Positions 25,906-36,151 of a stretch of 64,000 nt of DNA are shown here, one piece after another (the stretch's first letter is position 1; each line of letters opens with the position of its first letter). Source of the stretch: Valencia hispanica. Its lineage: Eukaryota; Chordata; Actinopteri; Cyprinodontiformes; Valenciidae. The notes under the pieces were generated by a model. It had not been told where the DNA came from, did not search any database, and saw nothing but the letters and a program-made list of their open reading frames with translations. The stretch lies in NCBI GenBank assembly GCA_963556495.2, contig OY747704.1:38053001-38117000 (forward strand), read 5' to 3'. Made by a program: the position numbers and the translations under genes.

Positions 25906-27263
25906 CAGGTCCTTCTAAAAAAATTAGCATATTGTGATGAAGTTCATTCTTTTCCATAATGTAATGATAAAAATGTAACTTTCATATATTCTAGATTCAT
26001 TGCACACCAACTGAAATATTTCAGGTCTTTTATTGTTTTAAAACGGATGATTTTGACATACAGCTCACGAAAACCCAAAATTCCTATCTCAAAAAATTAG
26101 CCTATTTCATCCAACCAATAATAGAAAAGTGTTTTTAATACAATAAAAGTCAACCTTCAAATAATTATGTTCAGTTATGCACTCAGTACTTGGTCGGGAA
26201 TCCTTTTGCAGAAATGACTGCTTCAATGCCCGTGGCATGGAGGCAATCAGCCTGTGGCACTGCTGAGGTGTTATGGAGGCCCAGGATGCTTCGATACCGG
26301 CCTTAAGCTCATCCAGAGTGTTGGGTCTTGCGTCTCTCAACTTCCTCTTCACAATATCCCACAGATTCTCTATGGGGTTCAGGTCAGGAGAATTGGCAGG
26401 CCAATTGAGCACAGTAATACCATGGTCAGTAAACCATTTACCAGTGGTTTTGGCATTGTGAGCAGGTGCCAGGTCGTGCTGAAAAATGAAATCTTCATCT
26501 CCATAACGCTTTTCAGCAGATGGAAGCATGAAGTGCTCCAAAATCTCCTGATAGCTAGCTGCATTGTCCCTGCCCTTGATAAAACACAGTGGACCAACAC
26601 CAGCAGCTGACATGGCACCCCAGACCATCACTGACTGTGGGTGCTTGACACTGGACTTCAGGCATTTTGGCATTTCCTTCTCCCCAGTCTTCCTCCAGAC
26701 TCTGGCACCTTGATTTCCGAATGACATGCAAAATCACCACCGGTCACCTCTTCTCGTTGTGCAGCGTTTTCAGCCACACTTTTTCCTTCCCACAGACTTC
26801 CCACCAAGGTGCCTTGATACAGCACTCTGGGAACAGCCTATTCGTTCAGAAATGTCTTTCTGTGTCTTACCCTCTTGCTTGAGGGTGTCAATGATGGCCT
26901 TCTGGGCAGCAGTCAGGTCGGCAGTCTTACCCATGATTGCGGTTTTGAGTAATGAACCAGGCTGGGAGTTTTTAAAAGCCTCAGGAATCTTTTGCAGGTG
27001 TTTAGAGTTAATTAGTTGATTCAGATGATTAGGTTAATAGCTCGTTTAGAGAACCTTTTCATGATATGCTAATTTTTTGAGATAGGAATTTTGGGTTTTC
27101 ATGAGCTGTATGCCAAAATCATCCGTTTTAAAACAATAAAAGACCTGAAATATTTCAGTTGGTGTGCAATGAATCTAAAATATATGAAAGTTAAATTTTT
27201 ATCATTACTTTATGGAAAAGAATGAACTTTATCAAAATATGCAATTTTTTTTAGAAGGACCTG
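25906..27263 (-). mobile_element. Tc1/mariner transposon, family C, with about 200-bp inverted repeats and a broken transposase
   Basis: TA dinucleotides flank CAGGTCCTTCT on the left and AGAAGGACCTG on the right. Inverted repeats extend about 200 bp inward. On the - strand a start at about 26932 gives the DNA-binding part (MGKTADLTAAQKAII, then DISERIGCSQSAVSRHLGGK). A stop follows, and the sequence jumps to SFGNQGARVW in the catalytic domain. The downstream frame (26727-26107) keeps the second Asp in FQHDLAPAH and the Glu in NSPDLNPIENLW. The linker and the first catalytic Asp are deleted, so the copy is inactive. TIR conservation suggests moderate age. Confidence 0.9.
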
Positions 27264-27327
27264 TATTTGTGATCATTTCCCAGTGTTTACTCAGAGAAAC
27301 TGAATTATAATCACATCAGAATAAATT

Positions 27328-27440
27328 GTTAATGGCTTGAATTTTATACAGCGCTTTTCTAGTCACACTTACCCCTAAAAGTGCTTTATATTAAAGCCAC
27401 ATCCACTGTATCGCACTCACAAATGCCCCCAATGTATACA
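27328..27440. repeat. Fragment of a dispersed repeat ('cagcgcttttctag')
   Basis: 'ttttatacagcgcttttct' followed by 'aaaagtgctttatatt' and 'cactcacaaatgccc' resembles a widespread fish retroposon tail that contains 'tatagcgcttttctag'. It is too short to classify. Confidence 0.35.
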
Positions 27441-29032
27441 GTATATATTGGCAGATTTTGATATGGGCAACATGGCTCACTGCCCATGCAGGCACAGAAA
27501 TTAGAAAGCACAAGCTCTTACAGAAAAAAACCTATCAGTTGCAACTAAAATTGTCTGTTTATGGCTTTTTTGCATATCCAGCCAACATGGATGAAGGCAC
27601 CTGCCTGTTTTGTGGACTGTGTAAGCACTGTAAGAAAATATGACTATCTGGCTAATGCTGCTGAAGCTTATTATAACTTAACCTTATAACCTTTCAACGT
27701 AAAATCAAATGGATACATAGTTTTGTTCTTAATGGTTAAAATAAGTTGTATGATAAAAAGTCGTTTATTTTGTAGGATGAGCTACTGTGTTTGCTTATGC
27801 TTGGGGTTGGTGGTGGAGCACAAGAATTAAGGACCTTGCACATTTAGGCAAAAACCGCAGCCTCGTATTTTACTTACTTTTACGCTGAAGTTATGATTCT
27901 TGCTAATCTTATCAACTGCAAAAGTAAGGCTTTTTTTTCTTTTGTCAACATTTATTCATCAATGTTCGGGCAACATGGATGTATACCTGAGCTTACATTA
28001 AGCAGCAAAGCATATCCATGCAGTAAATGCATCTAAAAAAATGTTTTTGTTTCTTTTTAAAAAATTGCATGGAAGTTACTTTCGAACCTTTGGCATATGA
28101 ACTTGGTTATTTGACATGTGAGGTATTCCTGTTCATACAACAGAATTTATTGACATGTCCAAGAAAAACAGTGCAGCCTGGCTTAATTGGTGATCAAATA
28201 ACGTTTGCTGAAAAAATATTTGTTGGTTCAAAAATATATTAAGCTAGGGATTTCTTTATCTTTCACTTGAAGCATGACTATCAAACATTTTGTGCTTGAT
28301 AGCTCTATTTTAGGGCCAACATTTCTCTGCCCCCTTGACATTATTGTTCAAAATGCAGCTGCCAGGCTGGCTGACAAAGGGCAAGTGGTAAAAAATGAGA
28401 ATAAAGCACTGAGTGGTGAAGATCATCAATCATCATGTTACAGTACAAATTAATCATGTGAAAGTTAAATTGACGTGTACCTACTGCCAGTAATATGTTA
28501 GGGCATGATATGTTAGGTGGGGCACAGCAACTCAACACCTAATAGCAGCAACAAATTCTTCTGTGATGCATACAATCTGACTTTGATCAATAATATTGAT
28601 TGTTATTTTATGTGATTAATTTAATATTGATTCAAAATTAAATGCACCACATAAAATAGCACACATCTACACACCACAAACGCAATTTTATCTAAATGTA
28701 ATTGAAGAATGAAACCTTTATTATAGCCTACATGAAATTACAAATAAAAGGTCACTCACCAGTGTTGTGATTCTTGAAAAAAAAATGCAGATCTTTAATC
28801 TGGGCGTACTTTTCAATAACTGTATAAGCTTTCAAATAATCTCCTTTAAATCTATAATAATATCTTAAAGTCCTTGAATGATATTAAAATCACTGGCTGG
28901 TGGTGTGTGCTAATTTTAATGAGTTATGCTGCACAACCAACTTTCGCATTTGGCGAAACAGGGCATATCACTTCCTGCTGTTGTCACCTGGATCTCTTCT
29001 TCTTCTTCTAATAAATTTCCAGTAGACTGCAC

Positions 29033-31485
29033 CCCTACGAGGGCACTTGGACGGGGGGGAGGGGTGTGCTGGAGGGGGGGCGAACTCAACCTGGGTGTCT
29101 AGTGTCTTTTGTGTTCTGATAGTAGAGCGAATGTCAGGGTGGGTTTAGTTCTTCTGCGATGGGGCTGGAGGGGCTGGAGGGACTGCCTTGGGGTCCGTGG
29201 GGCTTGGTGGTGCTGTGGCCGTGGGCCCCGGGTTGAACGTGCCATGGCCTCCCTCCCCTGGTGGATCCCGGTGAACAGCGGTGCCTATTGGGGTCAGTGG
29301 GGGAGCTGGCTCCCTGGGAAGACATTTTGTCTCCCAGTCCTTCCCCCCCCATCCCCGAACACCTCTGTCCACCCGCTCCATCACTTTACCACTCATATAG
29401 GGTCTTGGGGCATGGGCACATCACTGGGGTGCGAGGAGAGGTTTCCCTCCTCCTCATCCCGTGGCGTCCTGGGTCCCAATTTTAATATACAGCTTAGACA
29501 CTCCCACTTATAACATTTTCATGCGACACACATGTAGGGACTTTGGGGTGGGCACACTTTTCAGCATCCAGAGGGGGAGCGGTTCAATCAGCTTCACCTC
29601 TGGTGCCGGTGCCCACTGTTAAACCACATATATAGACACTGAGTGCTCGGGGTGGAGGTTGGGGGATGTGTGGCTGCCTTCCCCACATCCCACCCCTCTG
29701 TTTTAAATGCACATTATAACAACACGCATCAACACCATACTCGAGCGGGAGGACAGAGGCTAGGGGTCTTCTCACACCCCTGTTCGCAACGGGCCATCAG
29801 CGGTTGGGGTCCGGAGGAGGAACAGGTGGTCTGGTCGGGGGTCTGGGCTGTCGGGCTGCTTCGCCACTGTGGGGCCCTTGGCGGTCTGCTTGTCTCCGTC
29901 CTAGAAGGTAGGGGGTCCATCTCCCGTGTTCGGGGGCTGGTGGCTCTACTGGGGCATCGGTACCTGGACCTGGGAGCATGAAGTGTGTATGGGGTGTGTG
30001 AGTGAGGGTACAGCGTCATTTCTTGGGTGTCTTGGTGAGTTAGTGAAAATGTATGTGTTTAAGATGGAGGGAACGTATGACTGTGTCTGTATATCTTTGT
30101 CTGCCTGTCAGGTCTGGTCTTGGGCTGCCCTCTCGCCTGGCACACCTCAGGCCTTACATTTAATGGGGGGCCTATTTCTCCTCCGTCACTCCCCGCCAGT
30201 GACGGATGCCCCTGCCTACTGGTGCGTCGGTGGTCAATCCGGTTTGGACCTGGTGCGTGCCTGGGGGGGCCTGTGTGTCGGTCGGCCCATGTGCTGGGCC
30301 GATATCTTCCTTTGGTTGGTTGGGGCACCTCTTTTAGGGGTGCCAGGTTTGGGATTGTTGGGTGGTGCCTGCTCGGTAGCTCGGCGGGATACGGATCCAG
30401 CGTCTCTGCTCGTTCAATCACCTGTTCTGTGCGCACCGTGCGTGGTCGGTTCATTGGCGGGTTGGACCGGCCCTGGCCTTTGTTGGATGCCTGGTCTCGG
30501 CGCTCTGCGTTGCGTGGGATCAGGACTCGGGAGCTGGTACAACTTGGTGTCCAGGTGCTGGCTGAGCTCGGCCTGGGGATGCCGTCCATCCGCTGCGGCT
30601 ATCGGTGGGGCGCCCTGATGTGGGGCAGGGGTGGGGCGCTGGGATGTTGGCGGTGGGGATTGGCCCAGGGTGGTGGTGGCGCGTGGCGGCCGGCCACGGC
30701 CCCTACTGTGCCGGGGGCCCCTCGTCGGCCGGTCCCAGCTGGGGGGTGGGGCGCCCCTGGGCCCCGGCTCTCCCGGTCCATGGACCGGCCCGCCCTGGCG
30801 CGGCTGGTTGCCGGCGGGGCCCGTGAGCCCGTCACTGCTGCCCCCCGGGCCCCTGCATAGTAGCCGCTGGACGTTCCCCTGGGGTTCTCCTTTGCTCCTC
30901 TCTTGGGGGATGCGGTCGGCCCTGCCCGGGTCCGCCTGGGGCTCTGGGGGTCCTTTGGACGTCTTGGCTCCGATCTCCTTCATGTCTGCATCGATTTCTT
31001 TGAGACGGATTGATGCCTGCTCACACCAGCTATCGAACACTCTTATGGAGAAACCTTATCTGCACCAGCATGCTCACACACACACATAGATGTGTTTACA
31101 GATATATTCTTGGGCTGAGGTTATCATTACTAGAGCTTGATTAATCGATACCATGAGTTTTTCTGTGGTTGTTTAGTTCTTAGTTCACGATGTTTGGTTT
31201 GTTTTGTCGATGTTCCTTTTTTGTTTTCGTTTTGTTTTTTCCCCTCTCTCTGCCGTCCTTTGGGTATGGAGGCAGACTTCAATGTTTTCCTGTGTTTTCT
31301 TTGTTCCCATTCCACTCTTGTATTTTAAACTCACCCTCTCTCATTACTTTTTGTTTCCTACCTCTCTTCTTCATCTTCTTTCTTTCTTCCCCTTAATTTT
31401 CCGTCTCCGGGTCCATAACATCAGCAAATAAACCCCCCAGCAATTCATATTAAAGATTTTTCACAGAAAAAAAAAAAAAAAAAAA
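29033..31485 (+). mobile_element. GC-rich polyadenylated retroposon of unknown family, flanked by 9-bp duplication
   Basis: AGACTGCAC occurs directly before (29024-29032) and after (31486-31494). The unit ends in about 20 A residues preceded by 'ttaaagatttttcac', so it was inserted through an RNA intermediate. About 2.1 kb is very G- and GC-rich on the + strand, then a T-rich 400-base 3' part follows. No reverse transcriptase, endonuclease or gag-like motif is visible. The long open frames (for example 30120-30860 on +, 31040-30414 on -) are expected from the lack of AT-rich stops, although the - frame starts with a plausible helical segment (ASIRLKEIDADMKEIG). It could be a non-autonomous LINE passenger, a processed transcript or a composite element. 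Confidence 0.65.
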
Positions 31486-31644
31486 AGACTGCACGCCAGA
31501 TGGCGCATTGCCGCCTTTCTCTATAGAGGAGGTAGCGGAATTTCAGCTTGGGGCTGTGGCATTTGTGCCCCTCAATTGACTACTGAGCGCACATTGGGCA
31601 TGCGCTCTGTGATTTCAGATGTTCATTATTCAAACAAACGTTAA

Positions 31645-32860
31645 AGGGATAGTTCGCATTTTTAGACATGAAGTTGTATTCCATCCTCACCATCAGCATA
31701 GTGCATGTACACTGACTCATATCTGTGGTCACCTCCTGGTCAGAGCTCTGGCCGTCAGAAGTCTTTCAAGAAAGTAGTCCCGGCTAGTTTTGGGGCCAAC
31801 AAACTGTGCCGTTTTGCTTCAGAAAACTATATGCGTTTGAAAACATGATTCATTTGTATCACAAAAAAAACGCTGGCCAAAATTCGCAACTCATTATTAC
31901 TCGGCACTATTTTCTTTCCATTCCAATCAATCCGTGCTGCGGCCAGCATCAACTGTTGCACTCCTCCCGTCAGCTGTTCCACTGTTAAATGCTGACAACA
32001 TGTCTGATTACGAAACATCTGATGATGAAACTTATTTTAGCACAATGCCAGATGGATCGAATGAAGAATAAACTTTTTTTAGCACAACACCAAAGGGATA
32101 CCTTTATGAACCGGAGTATTCGGATGCTGAACTTTAATGGGCAGAGAGAGAGCGAGTGGACATAGAAGTGCTCCAAGCTGAAGCTGAGCCCACATAATGT
32201 AGCTCATTTGGTGTTTTATCAGTAATAATAATGAATACGGTCAAATATTGCATAGCCTACTGATCAATACAACGTAAAGTTGTCTAATTCTGATATCAAA
32301 AATTGCACCATCATGAGATCGTCCACTCTTACTCACCCTATCTCCAGCTGTCTTCTAGCTCCATCTGCTGAAGTTTGGCATCCGTATACTCCGGTTCATA
32401 AAGGTATCCTTTTGGCGTTGTGCTAAAAAAAAGTTTATTCTTCATTCGATCCATCTGGCATTGTGCTAAAATAAGTTTCATCATCAGATGTTTCGTAATC
32501 AGACATGTTGTCGGCATTTCACAGTGATAGAGCTGACGGAAGGGGTGCAACAGTTGATGCTGGCTGCAGCGCGGATTGATTGGAATGGAAAGAAAATAGT
32601 GCTGAGTAATAATGAGTTGCGAATTTTGGCCAGCGTTTTTTGTGTGATGCAAATGAATCATGTTTTCAAACGCATATAGTTTTCTGAAGCAAAACGGCAG
32701 TTTGTTGGCCCACAAAACTAGCCGGGACTACTTTCTTGAAAGACTTCTAACAGCCAGAGCTCTGACCAGGAGGTGACCACAGATATGGGTCAGTGTGTAT
32801 GCACTATCCTCATGGTGAGGATGGGATACAACTTCATGTCTAATAATGCAAACTATCCCT
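31645..32860. mobile_element. Kolobok-like foldback element with TTAA duplication and about 500-bp arms
   Basis: TTAA at 31641-31644 and 32861-32864 flanks AGGGATAGTT on the left and its complement AACTATCCCT on the right. The arms, about 31645-32160 and 32340-32860, are inverted copies of each other with a spacer of roughly 180 bases. Each arm reads out a fragment containing ETSDDETYFSTMPDGS and, past a stop in one arm, TPKGYLYEPEY. That is an acidic N-terminal segment, perhaps of a transposon-encoded protein. TTAA plus an AGGG end fits Kolobok; piggyBac is the alternative. No transposase core is present. Confidence 0.65.
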
Positions 32861-32866
32861 TTAAGG

Positions 32867-33609
32867 CAGTGTTTCTCAAACTATGGGGCGAGCCCCACTA
32901 GTGGGGCGCAGAGGTATTGCAGGTGGGGCATGACATCAATGGGATTTAAATAGTTTTTTCCCCCCTTGATTCTGTCGTTGTGAATGTTTCACTGCACTGT
33001 AAATTAAATCAACCAGCTCCCCCCTCACACAAAATTAAACACACTCAAATAAATTAGCAATTGTGATCATCATTGTAAACAGAACCGGGACCTGGAACAT
33101 CGGGGTGGGAGTTTGACGTTGGAATATATCGCAGCAGAACAAAACAAGCTGCAGTAGCCGCATTATCAGAGATTCCATCTACAAAATTTACAAATATCTA
33201 AAAAGATCAGGGAACGTTTCAGAGTAAGAGAAGTCACATGGTCAACCACGGAGGAAATACAGGGATGAGTATCTTGCTCTTTATTAATTTTTTTATTTTG
33301 TACTTTTGAAAGCTTTGTAAATTTGATAAAACTACAACTTTTCTTTTCTCCAACTGTGAGCTGAAGTTCTACATGTAGCAACTACTGACAGCATATATTT
33401 CTGAGCCGGTTGTATAACAGTGCGCAACCCCTTTTTCCAACTAATTTATACCCTTAAAAATTTGTAGACTAACTCGGCTATTTAAATAAATAAAACACTT
33501 TAAAAAACAGGCGTGGTCACCATTCTGTTGGGGCGATAAAAGCATGGGGGGCTTGTGTATGCTCCTTCGTCCAAAGTGGGGAATGATAAAAAAAGTTTGA
33601 GAAACACTG
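32867..33609. mobile_element. hAT-type MITE with 8-bp target duplication
   Basis: The ends are CAGTGTTTCTCAAACTA and its inverted partner AGTTTGAGAAACACTG. The 8-bp CTTTAAGG is repeated at 32859-32866 and 33610-33617. The left part contains 'gccccactagtggggcgc', a palindrome typical of hAT elements with ZBED-type relatives. No transposase frame remains. The target duplication includes the TTAA of the adjacent Kolobok-like element, so this insertion is the younger of the two. Confidence 0.85.
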
Positions 33610-35307
33610 CTTTAAGGGGTCGGCCCCAATCAGTGTTTCAAGAGGATTTAGCCTACTGAGCTTGTCAGTATTCTGGCAAAGACTTAAGATAGTTATACAC
33701 AAATGTTTCTAACAGAATCTTCTTGGTAACAGAATCAGTCTTTATATAATATTACTCTGTAAAGAACGACCCTGTTCTACTGATTAATTTAAGTATTTCG
33801 TGCATAGAGCTACACAACGACATCTGGTGGGCCCGGGCCCCATCGAGCCCAAATGCAGATGCGCCACAGCCTACTACCCTAACCAATGCTGCAGACAAAG
33901 CAACCCTTCCTGAAGCGACCACTGATCAACTCTCCAGAGGATCCATGGACACTCACAAAATGCTAGAAGTAATTTTGGCACTATAAGTACGCCCATACAC
34001 TATTAAGCAGATGGTTTTATGCTAAATGTGGTGCATTTAGATAGTATAGAAAGCAAATAAAGACAAAATAGTCTGTAAGTATGCTTGCACATTGAATACA
34101 ATTGAAGTGCATGTGTGTGATAAAACCGGTGGTAGAGAGGAATGAAGGCAAGAGCAGTGGTGCAGTAATAAATGAAGGAATGTCACTGCGTAATTGCATG
34201 TGCTGTCAGGAAAAGGGGCCCTGAGAGAGGAAAGATAGTAAAAAAAAAAAAAAATTTTTAAATGGGAGAAGAGGTGCACCAAGCAGCTGCTGTGCCCCAG
34301 GGCTCTCCCCAGGAATGTAACCCAGTATAGTCAGCAGCTGCTTGGGCTGCACAGGCCAGGAGGGCAGAACTGGCACTAGAGGGTAAACATATTGTGCACA
34401 CTCTTGCAAAGACAGGAAAACATATTTCTAGAGGGAAATGGAGCTGAGTTTTTAGTAGTTTTTCTGCTTTTTTAAATGTTTTCCCTAATAAGAACAACTT
34501 CATAAAAAAAAAACTGTAAAAACCGATTAAACTAACTTTTTTTGGTTCTAAATGAAGCTTGCTCAGTGTCAATCCGAGACACAGATGAAAGGACGGCAAT
34601 GTATCATTTAAAGGCTCAAACAAACGTCTTGTTTATAAGAATGAAAGCATGAAGAAAGGCCTGAGATGCATCACTTCTCAGTTTCTAAAATCTCAAAATG
34701 AATTACTGTAGCTTTTCTTTCCCCGACGCTTGAGCTGTTGAGATCAAATCAATCACCAGAAATCCCACACTTAGTCACAGAATTCTCCAAGGGACTAGTT
34801 TATTACCCTGAGTCCATGGAGACACTTGTGAGAAAAACTGAAAACACCCACAAAAAATGCAGTCAAGGGGAAACAGGCAAGCTTTAAAAGAAGCGATGAG
34901 GCTTTAAAAGATTTTTCATCTGAAAATGTTTTTCCTGCTGCTCAATACCTTTTATCGTCCTCTGTCAGCCTCCTCAACAAACATACATCCATAAATGCAC
35001 AGACACACACACACACACACTTGTGTGCGCTCGTATCAGATGATGACGGATGATGGTTGAGGCAGGGACAGAGGCAGTCTCTGATCTCTCCTGTAACTCC
35101 AGCAACAGAGCTCCTATTGATCCTCCAGGAAAAAGGCCGGCCATTAGCTTTCACAAATGCACACAGATACAGTTAAAACACAAATACACAGTCAGAAAAT
35201 CAAATTGATATTTTTAACATAAATATTTTTTTTATAGAAGCTCTGGTCCTGTTAATTACAGATTAATCTCTTGACAATTTTTAACTGAAGAACTATTGTC
35301 CTGCCCA

Positions 35308-35412
35308 GGGCATGGAATACCCCACCGACCACTGGAGACCCTGTGACCCTGCACGGACAAGCGGGCATACACAGCTGAGATGGTTGACAGTTCAGGTGGT
35401 TAGATGGATGAA
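35308..35412 (+). mobile_element. LINE/SINE 3' tail fragment
   Basis: 'accactggagaccctgtgac' followed by 'caagcgggcatacacag' and an ATGGATGA-like end resembles the 3' tail class seen at 15868-15955. Only the tail is present and it is diverged. Confidence 0.4.
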
Positions 35413-35852
35413 TTTTTAAAGAAATGTAACCATCAACATTATTGTGCTTTTAAATGATAATGTAAGAATGATTACCAAAATGCATTGATAAGTAAAGAGA
35501 TCATAGCAAATCAAGTGAAGTCAAATGTCTTTATGGTAAATTTCATAAAGTAATTGGAAATTCAAGTTGCTTAAAAATAAAACCATAAGTACAAACTATA
35601 AAACATGAATGACACAAATTCTAGCAGGCAAGATATGCTGTTTAACAAACCGGCTAGGTGCTACGGCTGCAAAGACTAGCCGTTTTTGTTTTTAGGATCC
35701 CTCAACACCTCACTGGTCAACCATTGAAGCTGGCCTCATCCTGTAACAATGAATGCCCAGAAATGTTAAATGTTTTCAAATGTACATTATTTTGAACTAA
35801 AATGTAGAAAATCACTAAATATCAGTTTTTCCTTTTCCTGTTTTGTTTGCAG

Positions 35853-35939
35853 GTTCGACATCGCTGGTGTGAGCTGGTGGTCAAACACGCTTACTCTCAG
35901 GCTTACTGTGATGTTGAGGAATTTCTGCTTCATGATCAG
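35853..35939 (+). CDS. AOPEP: AOPEP, penultimate coding exon
   Basis: Acceptor 'gtttgcag' and donor GTAAAA bound 29 codons: VRHRWCELVVKHAYSQAYCD, then VEEFLLHDQ. Both junctions are phase 0. The pattern (a basic patch, then R-W-x-E-L-V-V-K and V-E-x-F-L) is the helical repeat of the leukotriene-A4-hydrolase-type C-terminal domain found in aminopeptidase O. The following intron is only 71 bases (35940-36010), in sharp contrast to the 13.2-kb intron before it. Confidence 0.92.
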
Positions 35940-36010
35940 GTAAAACAACATCAGCCCTGTGTTGTACAACAAACAAAGAGAAGATTTAGAACAAACTGTG
36001 TGTGTTTCAG

Positions 36011-36151
36011 GCGATGGGTGTGTATATTTACGGGGAGCTGATGGTTCAGGAGGATCCAGAGCAGCAGGATTTGGCTCGTCGCTGTCTTGCATTAGTTCGG
36101 GAGGAAATGGACCAATCAGCATGCAGGGTCGTAGTGGAGATGGTCCTGTGA
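36011..36151 (+). CDS. AOPEP: AOPEP, last coding exon with stop codon
   Basis: After 'gtgtttcag' the frame reads AMGVYIYGELMVQEDPEQQD, then LARRCL, and ends VVVEMVL followed by TGA at 36149-36151. AMGVY.YGELM and the REEMDQSA segment are strong matches to the vertebrate AOPEP C-terminus as I recall it. The three exons give 114 contiguous residues with no frame break, so the gene looks functional here. GTGAAG begins 8 nt after the stop (36160). If it is used as a donor, the 3'UTR is split and the downstream microRNA cluster would lie in a 3'UTR intron. Confidence 0.93.
   Translation, partial: AMGVYIYGELMVQEDPEQQDLARRCLALVREEMDQSACRVVVEMVL

Larger units (their letters stand above)
22664..35852 (+). 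other. AOPEP: AOPEP intron, 13.2 kb, filled with transposons
   Basis: It begins GTGAGC after 22663 and ends in 'tttgtttgcag' before 35853. It contains a Tc1 family A copy, a Tc1 family C copy, a GC-rich retroposon, a Kolobok-like element and a hAT MITE, which together explain much of its size. Unassigned stretches of over 300 bp (23400-25900, 27440-29020, 33620-35300) hold AT-rich sequence with no frame, RNA or repeat I can support. Confidence 0.8.

Noticed and set aside
30120..30860. 246-codon protein gene
   Set aside because: It lies in a GC-rich retroposon where stops are rare on both strands, and shows no domain or stable composition expected of a protein.
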